Shown: positions 17,863-25,434 of the stretch, piece after piece | How positions within the stretch are numbered: position 1 is the stretch's first letter | Layout: every line of letters begins with the position of its first letter | Assembly: GCA_937990725.1 (NCBI GenBank) | Contig: CALKQS010000015.1 | Coordinates: 50,468 to 114,467, forward strand | Direction of reading: 5' to 3' | Length of the DNA: 64,000 bases | Source: an uncultured Candidatus Saccharibacteria bacterium | GTDB taxonomy: Bacteria; Patescibacteriota; Saccharimonadia; Saccharimonadales; Saccharimonadaceae | Made by a program: the position numbers and the translations under genes | Notes under the pieces: model-generated | Told to the model about the DNA's origin: nothing | The model's input: the letters and a program-made list of their open reading frames with translations, nothing else | The model's database searches: none

Positions 17863-18852
17863 ATGACAAAACCAGACTATATCAGCCTAAAGAGTTGGGT
17901 GGTTGCTGGCCTGTTGAGCGTGACAGGGCTTGTGGCAGCAACAACGTTCTTAGCGCCAAGCCAAGCGGCCGCCAGTAGCGATTTGCGCTCGGCCAATATG
18001 AGCCGCAAGAACTACAACGAGGCGATGAGTAGCATCGACCAGCAAATCAAGCAAGAAGAGAGCGACAGCAGCATTCGCCCAGAGTGCCGCACATACACCA
18101 AGACTCATGGCAAGCGCGCCGCAAAGGCCGTCCTCATGATTCACGGCATCAGTGGCTGCAGCAATGTCTACCAAAAGCTGGCAGATGAATTCTACAACCA
18201 AGGCTACAATGTCTACATCCCACGCGTGCCCAAGCATGGCCACACCAACAACAAGCGCCACGGCGAGATTTCTACCAAAGACATTGCCGACTTCATGAAG
18301 ACGAGCGCCCAGCAAGTGAGCGGCCTGGGCGATGAGCTTGGCATTGTTGGCCACTCTGGTGGTGGCGATATGGCGACGTGGCTTGCCCAGTATGGCAATG
18401 GCTTCTTTACGAATGTGTTGCTGCTTGCCCCATTCTACGAGCCAGCAGCCAGCCAAGCCCCCAAGTGGCAACTGCCCGTCTTGCGTACGCTGTATGGGCA
18501 CAATATTTTGCCAGATAAATTCAGCCCAAGCGGCCTGTCGTACCGTGCACTCGGCAAATATCTCATCGTCAAACAAAACTTCAAGAAAGATCTTGCTGCA
18601 CCGGGCCTCAAGCGCGTTGCAACAGTGACGAGTGAGAATGACGATGCTGTCGACAACGGCCTAGCGGTGAGTATTCCGCAGCGCATGGCTCAGGCAAGCA
18701 ATGCATCGTTCCAGCACTACAACCTACCAAAGCGGCTCAACATCGGTCACAATATGGTTAGCCCAACCGATGGCGGTATGGCCACCTACCACCAGGCCGT
18801 CTACCGGCAGTACCTCAACCTCTACGAAGGCCGCCAAACTGCCGAAATCTAA
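17863..18852 (+). CDS. secreted alpha/beta hydrolase, copy 1
   Basis: A 329-residue serine hydrolase with an N-terminal signal or anchor segment (about residues 11-37, ending PSQAAA). The fold is marked by the oxyanion region MIHGISGC (about 92-99), the nucleophile Ser165 in GHSGGG, and a terminal His in NIGHNM. It resembles esterases and lipases; the substrate is unknown. A related copy lies at 21441-22433 on the other strand. AAGGAGG is 6 bases before the ATG, and a strong terminator follows. Confidence 0.88.
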   Translation: MTKPDYISLKSWVVAGLLSVTGLVAATTFLAPSQAAASSDLRSANMSRKNYNEAMSSIDQQIKQEESDSSIRPECRTYTKTHGKRAAKAVLMIHGISGCSNVYQKLADEFYNQGYNVYIPRVPKHGHTNNKRHGEISTKDIADFMKTSAQQVSGLGDELGIVGHSGGGDMATWLAQYGNGFFTNVLLLAPFYEPAASQAPKWQLPVLRTLYGHNILPDKFSPSGLSYRALGKYLIVKQNFKKDLAAPGLKRVATVTSENDDAVDNGLAVSIPQRMAQASNASFQHYNLPKRLNIGHNMVSPTDGGMATYHQAVYRQYLNLYEGRQTAEI

Positions 18853-18872
18853 CTGGTTCTAGAGCCACACAT

Positions 18873-18907
18873 AAAAACACTGCAGTTTGCCTAGCTGCAG
18901 TGTTTTT
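18873..18907 (+). terminator. terminator after hydrolase copy 1
   Basis: AAAAACACTGCAG pairs with CTGCAGTGTTTTT (13 base pairs) across a 9-base loop. Confidence 0.9.
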
Positions 18908-19049
18908 CATTATATTTCGACAGTGCGATGCTCACATTTGGCTTAGCTATCTCCTCGCCTACCCGCGTTACTTCTATTTGCAATATACCATTGATCAGCT
19001 CATCCGCTATGACGTCTCTGCTTCCTCGGAGGGCAAGAAACGCAGCCTT
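18891..19049 (-). pseudogene. coding-like remnant without a start
   Basis: A minus-strand frame of 52 codons bounded by TAA and TAG reads like protein (FLALRGSRDVIADELING, then ILQIEVTRVGEEIAKPNVSI). It has no ATG or ribosome-binding site, and its end lies under the terminator of the hydrolase gene. It may be a decayed gene tail. I cannot name the family with confidence, and it could be chance. Confidence 0.3.
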
Positions 19050-19119
19050 TTAGACTAATCAAGAGCATCCAGAGCAAGCACACTCTAAAAACAGCAGAGA
19101 TAATCTTGTATTTTGGGCT

Positions 19120-19671
19120 CTACCGCTGCTCAGCAACTAGCGCACGCCTCAGCCGGCGCAGCCCCCGCCAGCACCGCACGCAAAGATAGCCATCAAAGAG
19201 TGCGACAAGTACCAACCCGTAGAACTCAGGCCGCTGCAAAACAGCTGGCGTTTGTACAAGTTTGTATCCGATATAGGCAAACAGTAGTACAACGATCATC
19301 ATCAGCAGTGCCATACGCTGCTTGCTAATGCGCTTCACCATTGCTAGGCGAGACTCGTTGTCACTAAAGATATCATCCTCTTCAGCTTCATTACTCGGCC
19401 GGCGAAAGACGTGGAAGCCATTGGCGGATGCAACATACTCCCAGCCATAATCGGCATAGAGCTGCTGATACTGCGCGTTTTCTTCGCGCCGAGTAAGGCT
19501 CTGAAAGTCGATTTTGTATGTATATTGCGCCGCCGGGCACGGCTCAAATATATAAAAGAACGGGATAATAAAGCGTTTCAGGGCATACCCTTGCCGATGT
19601 TGCTCAGCAAGAAATGCCTCCTCTTGCCCATACTCTGGCAACATATAGTAGCGACACATGATCCGTGGCAT
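19120..19671 (-). CDS. DUF2812 membrane protein
   Basis: A 183-residue protein with an N-terminal DUF2812 domain (CRYYMLPEYGQEEAFLAEQ, YTYKIDF, DYGWEYV, FHVFRR) followed by two membrane helices and a basic tail. DUF2812 proteins are commonly encoded next to PadR regulators and are thought to act in the membrane; the mechanism is unknown. It begins 4 bases after padR, with AAGGAAGG upstream, and is the last gene of the CPBP-padR-DUF2812 operon. Confidence 0.85.
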   Translation of the reverse strand: MPRIMCRYYMLPEYGQEEAFLAEQHRQGYALKRFIIPFFYIFEPCPAAQYTYKIDFQSLTRREENAQYQQLYADYGWEYVASANGFHVFRRPSNEAEEDDIFSDNESRLAMVKRISKQRMALLMMIVVLLFAYIGYKLVQTPAVLQRPEFYGLVLVALFDGYLCVRCWRGLRRLRRALVAEQR

Positions 19672-19675
19672 TCAG

Positions 19676-19993
19676 TTATTTCCTTCCTTTGCTATTGTTA
19701 TACAGCCGCTCAATCCGCCGCAGCTCGCAGGCTAATATCTCCTGGCCAAGTGGTGTGATGTGATAGATTTTGCGCTTATCTTCTTCTCGTACGAAGCGAA
19801 TTATGCCATCCTTCTCCATCTTGGCGAGCGTGCCATACATTGTGCCGGGGCTAATCTGCACTTGGCCGTCTGTCATCTGCTTGACGCGCTGGCCAATCGT
19901 ATAACCATGCATCTCCGCCTGCAAACAAAATAGGATATAGAACCCTGTCTCGGTCATAGGTGAGTAGATTCGTCGTAGCTTTGCTTGGATCAT
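19676..19993 (-). CDS. PadR-family transcriptional regulator
   Basis: A 105-residue winged-helix repressor. MTETGFYILFCL, HGYTIG, ISPGTMYGTLAKMEKDGII and YHITPLGQEIL are typical of the PadR N-terminal domain, followed by a short helical dimerisation tail. It probably regulates its own operon, because two copies of a 20-base element sit in the promoter upstream of the first gene. The partner DUF2812 gene follows. TATAAT about 20 bases upstream suggests it also has an internal promoter. Confidence 0.92.
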   Translation of the reverse strand: MIQAKLRRIYSPMTETGFYILFCLQAEMHGYTIGQRVKQMTDGQVQISPGTMYGTLAKMEKDGIIRFVREEDKRKIYHITPLGQEILACELRRIERLYNNSKGRK

Positions 19994-20025
19994 GTGCGCT
20001 TTCTCAGATATGTATTATACCTTGT

Positions 20026-20724
20026 CTAGCCTCGGGTTGCGAGCACAAGAAGTATCGTCGCGAGGCTATTCTGGAGGAGGTGTACACCCATTGAGGCGTA
20101 GAGGCTCTTCTTTTGCTCATAGGCTCGGCACAAGAAGAACACCAGCGGCAAATAGCTAATAATCGCCAGGCCATTCTTGATTCCCCCTGTGAGCATGTAT
20201 GGTGCCACATGCACGAGCGCAAAGAGTAGCATTGATGCTGCATAAGCAAGAACACGAGATTTTTGCAATAAGCGAGCAAAGATAACGCCACGAAAGACAA
20301 CTTCCTCGACGATCGGCCCAAATATCACCGCCATAAATACTGCGTACCACAGCGCTCCACCAAAGAGGCCAACAAGCGTCGCTTGGTTTTGGTTAGTCAC
20401 CTGCAGCGCAACAAGCAGGAGTGCCACCGGCATCGTTGCAAGATATGCAAAGAGAAAATACTTGATGACAAACCAGCTATTCTTGCCCGGTGTCTGCCGT
20501 GCAGTGCGCCATGCAGCAGCAAGTTCAGCTCGTTTCTTCATTACAATATAGCCAAGCAAAAGCACACTTGCTACAGCATTGATGATGAGCCCAAGTACGC
20601 TTGTCGATGATATAGCGGCAAATCGCTCTAGCACATACGACAATGCTGTCATCCCCACCATATAGCCAGCAAAGTATGCCAGCAGAATTTTTACGTCATC
20701 CCGTCGTTTCGTTGTTTTATCCAT
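20026..20724 (-). CDS. CPBP-family intramembrane protease
   Basis: A 232-residue polytopic membrane protein of the CPBP (CAAX protease / bacteriocin-processing) family. Motif 1 is EEVVFRGVIFARLL and motif 2 is FALVHVAPYML, giving the Glu-Glu, Arg and His residues of the active site. About six to seven hydrophobic segments are visible. Such proteins often protect against or process bacteriocins, or cleave prenylated proteins; the substrate here is unknown. AAAGGATG precedes the ATG. It is the first gene of the PadR operon. Confidence 0.9.
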   Translation of the reverse strand: MDKTTKRRDDVKILLAYFAGYMVGMTALSYVLERFAAISSTSVLGLIINAVASVLLLGYIVMKKRAELAAAWRTARQTPGKNSWFVIKYFLFAYLATMPVALLLVALQVTNQNQATLVGLFGGALWYAVFMAVIFGPIVEEVVFRGVIFARLLQKSRVLAYAASMLLFALVHVAPYMLTGGIKNGLAIISYLPLVFFLCRAYEQKKSLYASMGVHLLQNSLATILLVLATRG

Positions 20725-20762
20725 TAATCATCCTTTCTCGATTTGTACATCGAAGTCATATG

Positions 20763-20821
20763 TATCGTAGTGCGATATATCGTATATTCTTATTGTATAC
20801 CGTAGCTCGATATAATGTCAA
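20763..20821 (-). promoter_or_regulatory. PadR-operon promoter with two direct repeats
   Basis: On the minus strand TTGACA (20816-20821) is followed after 18 bases by TACAAT (20792-20797). Two related 20-base copies lie at 20798-20817 (TACCGTAGCTCGATATAATG on plus), filling the spacer, and at 20763-20782 (TATCGTAGTGCGATATATCG), just after the start of transcription. They start 35 bases apart and match at 15 of 20 positions. This is where a repressor would be expected. Confidence 0.75.
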
Positions 20822-20860
20822 TAGTATGTTCTTTTATATGACGGAATAGTCTTGATATGT

Positions 20861-20890
20861 AAAAACCAGCAGTGTGTTCTGCTGGTTTTT
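20861..20890 (-). terminator. terminator after HXXEE gene
   Basis: AAAAACCAGCAG pairs with CTGCTGGTTTTT (12 base pairs) across a 6-base loop. It is symmetrical, so either direction is possible. Confidence 0.85.
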
Positions 20891-20922
20891 ATAATTTAAC
20901 TTATCGGCTACGCTCGTTATTC

Positions 20923-21441
20923 CTACAGATGCTTCATGCGCCACCGCTCAATTGCCTGCGACCGACCCAGCATAAACGATAGATTGCCAATCAGCAGTAA
21001 GCCAACGACAGGTGTCAGTATTAGCGACATGCCAATCACCTGTGGCACAACAACAAAGCTATAGGCTATGCAGAGACCATTACCAAGGAGTGTGATAAGC
21101 GCCGTGACGCTACCAGGCGTCCAGCTTCGATACTTCGCTGCATCAACGAGATGCCTAACCAAGTGCAGCATATTTGCAAGAATAACTGCACATACCAGCG
21201 CAAGTGACTGCAAGACAATTGCACCGCCAAGCAGAGCCAGTGCAACGATCGACTCTTCGAGAATGATGATGGCAACCGTCTCTGTTGATGGGTACGCGGT
21301 GCGATTCGATATAATCATCTGCCTGGCAAATGCCGGGTCATGTTCATGGTGCCGAATCCACGGCACAAACCGAGCAATCTCCTCCAGCTCATGAATAATA
21401 AATAAGCCAAAACCAGCAAAGGCTACTAGCGCTTCCATCAT
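20923..21441 (-). CDS. HXXEE-domain membrane protein
   Basis: A 172-residue protein with four to five membrane helices. The family motif is visible as HELEEI near the N-terminus (about residue 17), with further conserved His positions (NMLHLVRH). The function of HXXEE proteins is not known to me. Its ATG overlaps the stop of hydrolase copy 2 (TAATG), with GGGAAG upstream, so the two genes are an operon. Confidence 0.85.
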   Translation of the reverse strand: MMEALVAFAGFGLFIIHELEEIARFVPWIRHHEHDPAFARQMIISNRTAYPSTETVAIIILEESIVALALLGGAIVLQSLALVCAVILANMLHLVRHLVDAAKYRSWTPGSVTALITLLGNGLCIAYSFVVVPQVIGMSLILTPVVGLLLIGNLSFMLGRSQAIERWRMKHL

Positions 21442-22433
21442 TACTTCCCTTCATACACAGTAAGGTAGGTCTGGAAGACTTCCTCGCTATGAGCGCTCAC
21501 CCCCGGCGAAGCGCGCCGTGTCATATCGTGGCCAATATTCATGCTGGCAGGGAATTTTTTGTATTGGAAGGAAGCATTGTTGTTGGTTGCCATTTTTTGC
21601 GGGATGTCGTGCGCGAGGTCTGGGTCGATATCGTGATCCCCTTCACTCACGACCACACCAACATGCTTGAGACCTGGTGCAGCAAAGTTGGCTTTGTAGT
21701 TTTCTTTGAGTGTGACGTACTTTGCTAGGGCGCGATACGACAGGCCATTGACTTCATCATTGCCGCTGTAGCGATCTGGTAGGATATTATTACCGTAAAG
21801 GTTGCGCATGAGCGGGATCTGCCACTTGGGAGCCTGGCTAGCCGATGGTTCATAAAATGGCGCAATGAGAAGCACCCGCGAGAAGAGTCCATTACCATAT
21901 TGCGCAAGCCACGTCGCCATATTGCCACCGCCAGAGTGGCCCGCTACCCCAACTTCCTCACCAAGGCCGCTGACCTGGCGAGCACTGGTGGTCATGTACT
22001 GCACCATCTCTTGGAAGGAGATCTGGCCATGGCGCTTCTTGTCGGCATAGCCATGCTGCGGCACGCGCGGCGCATAGACGTTGTAGCCCTGCTCGTAGAA
22101 TACATTGGCAATATCAGCCATATCACTGGTGCAGCCGCTAATGCCGTGGATAAGTAAGATAGCCTTGGCTGTTTTCTTGCCATGCGTCTTGGCAAACGAG
22201 CGACATTCGCTGCGCAGGCCAGCCTCTGCTGTATCGTGGGTAATTTGCTGATTGATAGCCGCCATCGAGCTATCATAATCTAGTCGCTTGATATCTGCTG
22301 TGCGTAGTTCTACCTTCTGGGCGGGCCACAAGAAGGCAGCTGCAACGGCGATCGCGCCAACTGCAATAATGCCGCCAATGAGCGTAGCAATTACTTTTAT
22401 AATTCCAGCTTGGGGTGAGGGAGAATCTTTCAT
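21441..22433 (-). CDS. secreted or anchored alpha/beta hydrolase, copy 2
   Basis: A 330-residue relative of the gene at 17863. Both share RSECR/RPECR, HGISGC, GYNVY, QVSGLG, GHSGGG (Ser167 here), ATWLAQYGNG, APFYEP and NIGHDM/NIGHNM. The N-terminus is a long hydrophobic segment (about 11-37) that could anchor it. Copy 2 has a few extra residues before GLSYRAL. It is paired with the HXXEE gene, while copy 1 is alone. CATACT lies 7 bases before the ATG. Confidence 0.88.
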   Translation of the reverse strand: MKDSPSPQAGIIKVIATLIGGIIAVGAIAVAAAFLWPAQKVELRTADIKRLDYDSSMAAINQQITHDTAEAGLRSECRSFAKTHGKKTAKAILLIHGISGCTSDMADIANVFYEQGYNVYAPRVPQHGYADKKRHGQISFQEMVQYMTTSARQVSGLGEEVGVAGHSGGGNMATWLAQYGNGLFSRVLLIAPFYEPSASQAPKWQIPLMRNLYGNNILPDRYSGNDEVNGLSYRALAKYVTLKENYKANFAAPGLKHVGVVVSEGDHDIDPDLAHDIPQKMATNNNASFQYKKFPASMNIGHDMTRRASPGVSAHSEEVFQTYLTVYEGK

Positions 22434-22440
22434 ATGCTAT

Positions 22441-22446
22441 AGTATG
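22441..22446 (-). promoter_or_regulatory. -10 box of hydrolase copy 2, leaderless type
   Basis: CATACT on the minus strand, 7 bases before the ATG at 22433. Confidence 0.4.
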
Positions 22447-22466
22447 GCGAATGTTTGCCAATATAG

Positions 22467-22497
22467 CAAGACCACTCTACTAAAGAGAGTGGTCTTG
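22467..22497. terminator. hairpin after aquaporin gene
   Basis: CAAGACCACTCT pairs perfectly with AGAGTGGTCTTG (12 base pairs, 7-base loop). The following T run is weak on the minus strand. Confidence 0.65.
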
Positions 22498-22519
22498 GTT
22501 TCAATCTGATGCCTGCTGC

Positions 22520-23416
22520 TTATGATTCTGCTTTGCGGCCTGCCACCAGCAGGTAGAGGTTGCCACCAAGTGCAGCACCGATCAAGGTACCAGCAATCAC
22601 CTCAAGGCTCAAACGACTATAGCCAGTCTCGCCACGGCTTGCTTGTGCGCCAGTAAAGCTACTGTCTGGTGCCTCTGTTGCAGCGATAGCCACTGCTGGG
22701 TTGAGTGTTGCACTCTTTGCACGCAGTTCGTGTGGCAAGTGTTTGATATCTTGGACTGACGATGTGTCCACCGAAGCCTGCACCTGAGTTAGCAAGCCAC
22801 CAGCCACGATAGCGGCAGCGGCCAAAGATAGACCAATCCCCACTGCCTGGCCTGTTTGCTTGAGTTCGGCCACGCGCGATACGGCAGCCGCAATACCAAA
22901 CATCAGCACTGCTGCGCCGACGAGCTCAACACCAAAGACCGCCCAACTAAAGGTAGTAAAGTGCTCGAAGCTGAGCTTGAAGGCACTCCCACTCAAGCCG
23001 TTGAGCACAACGACAGCCAGCGCGCCACCAAGCAGCTGAGCAATCCAGTAGAATGGTACCAGCGCTGTCTTGAGCTTGCGCATCGTCCAGAGGCCAAAGG
23101 TGACCGCTGGGTTGATATGCGCGCCTGATACTGCACCCACCGCCACAGCAATCACAAGCAGTGTGAGGCCAAGGTAGAGTGGTGCAAATTGAGTTGCCGC
23201 ACCAATCGCGGCAATAGTGAGCATAAATGTACCAAGCAGCTCAGCAAAAATAATGTTGAGCAAGTTGCTCGGCAGAGCTGGCTCGCGTCGCTTATGGACA
23301 ACAGTCTTGGTGGCTGATGTGGTCGATGCAGCCTTTACGGTTGGTGCAGCCTGGGGCTGGGAGGCCGAGTCTTTCGCGGCCGATTTTTTGGTCGAAACGG
23401 CTTTTTTGGTAGCCAT
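22520..23416 (-). CDS. aquaporin/glycerol facilitator (MIP family)
   Basis: A membrane channel for water or small solutes. Both NPA boxes are present (SGAHINPAVTFG and ATLNPAVAI), with six hydrophobic segments. The N-terminus carries about 45 extra residues rich in Lys, Ala, Ser and Thr before the first helix, and the loop between the fifth helix and the second NPA box is long. The ATG at 23416 follows AAGGAGG; TATACT at 23451-23456 is the probable -10. Which solute it carries cannot be told. Confidence 0.9.
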   Translation of the reverse strand: MATKKAVSTKKSAAKDSASQPQAAPTVKAASTTSATKTVVHKRREPALPSNLLNIIFAELLGTFMLTIAAIGAATQFAPLYLGLTLLVIAVAVGAVSGAHINPAVTFGLWTMRKLKTALVPFYWIAQLLGGALAVVVLNGLSGSAFKLSFEHFTTFSWAVFGVELVGAAVLMFGIAAAVSRVAELKQTGQAVGIGLSLAAAAIVAGGLLTQVQASVDTSSVQDIKHLPHELRAKSATLNPAVAIAATEAPDSSFTGAQASRGETGYSRLSLEVIAGTLIGAALGGNLYLLVAGRKAES

Positions 23417-23509
23417 ACGTCCCTCCTTCACTAGTTGATACTACGCCTTTAGTATATCACATCACTCTATTCATCGGCGATATCAGATGTCGATTGTGCC
23501 AAATAATGC

Positions 23510-23515
23510 TATACT
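23510..23515 (+). promoter_or_regulatory. -10 box, leaderless type, before pheS operon
   Basis: TATACT, 6 bases before the ATG at 23522. Confidence 0.6.
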
Positions 23516-23521
23516 AAAGAC

Positions 23522-23785
23522 ATGGGACAATATATGAAACAAGACCAAACGCGCAGCGAGCTGCAAGAGCGTATCGCGGCTGATCTCCGCGCCAAAGCAG
23601 CTGCCAGCAGTCATACTGGCGATGGTGCCGCACCAGCGGGCGGCAACACCGGCGTCGAGCAATCCGAATACCTCAAAGGCACCAAGCAAACAACGACACT
23701 AGCTGGGGTGTGGCTGGTCGTTGGTTTTCTTGCACTGCTTACCTTTGGCTTTTTTGTTGCATTAACTATCAATGGACAACAATAA
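23522..23785 (+). CDS. small single-helix membrane protein
   Basis: 87 residues: a charged N-terminal half (RSELQERIAADLRAKAAA), a Gly/Ala-rich link, then one membrane helix (VWLVVGFLALLTFGFFVAL) with a very short outside end. I do not recognise the family. It precedes pheS by 12 bases and is probably the first gene of that transcript. Confidence 0.75.
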   Translation: MGQYMKQDQTRSELQERIAADLRAKAAASSHTGDGAAPAGGNTGVEQSEYLKGTKQTTTLAGVWLVVGFLALLTFGFFVALTINGQQ

Positions 23786-23797
23786 CGGAGTGGCAGT

Positions 23798-24841
23798 ATG
23801 ACAGACCTTGACGCTATCCAGCAAAAGCTACTTCTGGCCGTGAGCCAATCGACCACCCCGCGAGAAGTACTGCGCCACGAGGAATTGCGCGCACTGTATG
23901 GGCATATCACATCACTCCCCCCAGCGGAGCGTGGGCCATTTGGCAAGCGTGTTAATGAGCTCAAGCAAGCCGTGCAAACTGCCATCGAGCACCGCCTCGA
24001 GGAGCTCGAGACCGTCGAGCGCACACCGATCGACGTCACGGCGCCGATGGATATCAACACCGCTATTCCCCCATTACTACCAACAAACCAGGGGTCAACG
24101 CATCCATTAATGCAAGAGATCGAGCGGATTGCTGATATCTTCTACCGCATGGGGTTTGTGGTGGAGGAGTCGCGCGAGATTGATGATCAGTTCCATATGT
24201 TCGAGAGCCTCAACTTCCCCAAAGGCCACCCCGCCCGCGACGATTACGATACCTTCATGACCGTCGAGACAGACGCGCAGGGCGACCGCCTGATCGCGCC
24301 AGCTCACACCAGCACCATGCAAAACCGCGTCCTGACCACCTATCGCCACAATTTAGATGCGGGCGAAGCAATCGCCGCCATCGTACCCGACCGTGTCTTC
24401 CGTAATGAGGACTTAGACGCTCGGCACGAGCACACCTTCTACCAGGTGGAGGGTGTCTATGTAGCTAAGGGGGTCAACGTCGGCAATTTGATTGCGACCT
24501 TGCAGGAATTTTTGCAAAGCTACTACGGTAAACAACTTGATGTGCGAGTCAATCCCTTCTATTTCCCTTTCACCGAGCCAAGCTTTGAGTTTGCCCTGAG
24601 CTGCCCCTTCTGCGAAGGCAAAGACCCCAGCTGTAAGGTATGCAGCGGTGAAGGCTGGGTTGAGCTGATTGGCTGCGGCTTGATCCACCCCAATGTGCTG
24701 CGGGCAGCCAACATCGACCCTGATACCTACACCGGCTTCGCCTTTGGCTGCGGCATCGACCGCCTCGTGATGATGAAATACGGCATCGAAGACGTGCGGC
24801 ATTTCGAGAGCGGCAAATTGGATTTCTTGCGGCAGTTTTAG
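23798..24841 (+). CDS. pheS: phenylalanyl-tRNA synthetase alpha subunit
   Basis: The catalytic subunit that charges tRNA(Phe). Motif 2 and 3 regions are visible: HPLMQEIERIADIFYRMGF, DQFHMFESLNFPKGHPARD, and the terminal GFAFGCGIDRLVMMKYGI. A Cys-rich insert CPFCEGKDPSCKVC precedes the last motif and probably binds zinc, as in some bacterial PheS. The 347-residue length is normal. The partner pheT is elsewhere in the window. A CGGAG site lies upstream of the ATG. Confidence 0.97.
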   Translation: MTDLDAIQQKLLLAVSQSTTPREVLRHEELRALYGHITSLPPAERGPFGKRVNELKQAVQTAIEHRLEELETVERTPIDVTAPMDINTAIPPLLPTNQGSTHPLMQEIERIADIFYRMGFVVEESREIDDQFHMFESLNFPKGHPARDDYDTFMTVETDAQGDRLIAPAHTSTMQNRVLTTYRHNLDAGEAIAAIVPDRVFRNEDLDARHEHTFYQVEGVYVAKGVNVGNLIATLQEFLQSYYGKQLDVRVNPFYFPFTEPSFEFALSCPFCEGKDPSCKVCSGEGWVELIGCGLIHPNVLRAANIDPDTYTGFAFGCGIDRLVMMKYGIEDVRHFESGKLDFLRQF

Positions 24842-24876
24842 CCTCGTCTATTCGTTTTATTATCAAGGTTCACCAT

Positions 24877-25284
24877 ATGCATAACGATAATGAGCTTTTT
24901 ACCATCGCCCAGACGATTCTCGAGCAGCGACACACACCACCAGTTCACACTGTGGCAGCAGCTTTGCGTTGCCAATCGGGTGAGGTGATCTCTGCAGTCA
25001 ACATCGACCATTTTCTTGGCTTCGTCTGCGCCGAGACAGCTGCACTGGCAATCGCTATTAATCGAGGTATCTATGATTTCGATTCGATCGTCGCTGTACG
25101 TAAAAATGATGACACAGGAAAGATCGAAATTGTCGACATGTGTGGCAAATGCCGTCAGATCTTTCACGATTATGCGCCAAGTATTACTGTCTTGACTACA
25201 AACGGCCCGCAGACAATCGAGCATATCCTCCCTCATGCTTATATTCACCAACGTACAAAAATTCAACGAGCTATCAAGCGGTAA
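24877..25284 (+). CDS. cytidine deaminase-family protein
   Basis: A 135-residue zinc deaminase. The first zinc motif is Cys-Ala-Glu (FVCAETAALAIAINRG) and the second is MCGKCRQIF. Three Cys ligands with the catalytic Glu fit the cytidine/blasticidin deaminase group. The substrate could be cytidine, deoxycytidine or a nucleoside antibiotic. It starts 35 bases after pheS. No strong ribosome-binding site is seen (AAGG 13 bases upstream). Confidence 0.85.
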   Translation: MHNDNELFTIAQTILEQRHTPPVHTVAAALRCQSGEVISAVNIDHFLGFVCAETAALAIAINRGIYDFDSIVAVRKNDDTGKIEIVDMCGKCRQIFHDYAPSITVLTTNGPQTIEHILPHAYIHQRTKIQRAIKR

Positions 25285-25385
25285 TATATCTATCACCGAA
25301 GCTTAGACAAACAGCGAAGATTCGACCGATGGTTATTATATTGATACCCGCAAAAAAATTACATTCAAGAGATAGACCTTTCTCT

Positions 25386-25421
25386 ATAGAAAAATACAAG
25401 GCATAGCCCTGTATTTTCTAT
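25386..25421. terminator. bidirectional terminator deaminase/GH16
   Basis: ATAGAAAAATACA pairs with TGTATTTTCTAT (12 pairs, one bulged A) between two converging genes. Confidence 0.8.
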
Positions 25422-25434
25422 GGAGTACACTAAT

